Assembly: GCA_021792485.1 (NCBI GenBank)
Contig: JAJYUO010000001.1
Coordinates: 4,276 to 35,822, forward strand
Direction: 5' to 3'
Length of the DNA: 31,547 nucleotides
Source: Thermoplasmata archaeon
GTDB lineage: Archaea; Thermoplasmatota; Thermoplasmata; Lutacidiplasmatales; UBA184
Positions 30,921 through 31,547 of this stretch are shown piece by piece. The notes below the pieces were generated by a model. The model was given only the letters and a program-made list of their open reading frames with translations, was not told where the DNA came from and did not search any database. The position numbers and the translations under genes are program-made. Every line of letters begins with the position of its first letter. Within the stretch, counting starts at the first letter, position 1.

Positions 30921-31546
30921 CCGCCTCCCTTGGGCGGGGCGGGACCGGGACGGACCGTCGGCGGCTCTCCCCGGGCCTTTCGAAGCCGGTCGAGCAGAAG
31001 TCGCACTCGCTGCCCCACGAGCGAGAGCACGGGGGATCTCAGCTCCTCTATGCGGCCCTCGTCCGCGAGCCCGGGCAGTCCGGGAAAGATGGGCAGACTG
31101 CCGAGGTACGGGATTCCCATGCGGCTCGCGAACTCCGGACCCCGGGAGGGGCCGAAGAGATCGATGCGATCGCCATGCGGGCACGTGAGATAGGCCATGT
31201 TCTCGACCAGGCCGAGGATCGGAACCTCGAATGTCTTCGCCATGGCCGAGGCTTTCGCCACGACCTCGGCCGAGAGCTCGGTGGGGGCGGTGACGATGAC
31301 GACGCCGTCGGGGGCCAACGACTGGAAGATGGTCAAGGGCGCGTCACTCGTTCCCGGAGGCAAGTCCACGATGAGGTAGTCCAACTCCGGCCAATCCGTA
31401 TCCTTGAAGAGGCCCCGGATGGCGCTGTTGACCATCGGCCCCCGCCAGATGAGCGGGATCTGGGAGGCGGCGGTCACCGACGCCATGGACATCAAGTACA
31501 CGCCGCCGGGGCTCGTGAGCGGCACGATGCGCTCCCTATCCTTCGT
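30917..31546 (-). CDS. Mrp/Nbp35-type P-loop ATPase (5' truncated by window edge)
   Basis: The frame is open to the right window edge, so the N-terminal P-loop is outside. Visible motifs: SPGGVYLMSMA, LIWRGPMVNSAI, the Walker B-like LDYLIVDLPPGTSDAPL, and VIVTAPTELSAEVV. These identify the ApbC/Mrp/Nbp35 family, which carries and transfers Fe-S clusters. The CxxC normally found as CPHCG reads CPHGDRIDLFG here, so the second Cys is missing. It heads, or lies near the head of, the operon with the DsrEFH-like genes. It may mature Fe-S enzymes of a sulfur pathway, but with altered cluster binding. Confidence 0.9.
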   Translation of the reverse strand, partial: TKDRERIVPLTSPGGVYLMSMASVTAASQIPLIWRGPMVNSAIRGLFKDTDWPELDYLIVDLPPGTSDAPLTIFQSLAPDGVVIVTAPTELSAEVVAKASAMAKTFEVPILGLVENMAYLTCPHGDRIDLFGPSRGPEFASRMGIPYLGSLPIFPGLPGLADEGRIEELRSPVLSLVGQRVRLLLDRLRKARGEPPTVRPGPAPPKGGG

Positions 31547-31547
31547 G

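Noticed and set aside
1..31547. CRISPR array, insertion sequence or prophage
   Set aside because: No regularly spaced repeats, transposase motifs, terminal inverted repeats or phage genes were seen on reading through the window.

Overview
The window is a high-GC stretch of archaeal DNA. A ribosomal protein S3Ae gene (eS1, archaeal/eukaryotic only) and a tRNA(CAU) gene with a 29-nt intron at the archaeal position 37/38 support this, as do archaeal-style secretion ATPases and TATA-like boxes 20-28 nt upstream of start codons with no ribosome-binding site (leaderless style). A high-GC member of Thermoplasmatota would fit, but that placement is inference.

Layout. Bases 1-6021 (+) hold a run of housekeeping or accessory genes: a DUF885 metallopeptidase (cut by the window edge), a hypothetical protein, MsrA, two dipeptide-type ABC permeases, a PD-(D/E)XK nuclease-like protein and a methyltransferase. 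Bases 6080-8625 (-) hold an M29-like protein and a MoaD-like/BNR-repeat pair. Bases 8785-11336 (+) hold a small membrane protein, an F420H2:NADP oxidoreductase-like protein, a zinc-ribbon peptide and a second methyltransferase. Then come the intron-containing tRNA and rps3ae (-), a MoxR-type AAA ATPase with a VWA partner and a coiled-coil protein (+, 12507-16360), and a type IV pilus-like operon (-, 23146 down to 16290). That operon reads pilin-like protein, ATPase, TadB-like, TadC-like, second ATPase, DNA methyltransferase. An ACT-domain protein and tRNA-Gly(CCC) follow on the + strand.

From 24265 to the right edge every gene is on the - strand and nearly all relate to sulfur handling. One operon reads TusA, DsrE-like, DsrE-like, TusA, sulfide:quinone oxidoreductase, DUF1641-like, GcvH-like lipoyl carrier, lipoate-protein ligase. 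The other reads Mrp/Nbp35-type ATPase (cut by the edge), an 80-aa unknown, DsrE, DsrF and DsrH-like proteins, and a 132-aa unknown. A GcvH-like carrier and its ligase among TusA/DsrE persulfide carriers, with no glycine-cleavage genes, is the signature of the lipoate-dependent sulfur-oxidising heterodisulfide-reductase-like (sHdr) pathway. The Hdr-like core itself is not in the window. My reading is that SQR makes sulfane sulfur at the membrane, TusA/DsrE/DsrEFH carry it as persulfide, and the lipoylated carrier takes part in its cytoplasmic oxidation.

Other points worth attention are two genes whose conserved or coding sequence starts upstream of any ATG/GTG/TTG (the lipoate ligase and the VWA gene), an Mrp protein that lacks one Cys of its CxxC, and an M29-like protein without the family's metal ligands.
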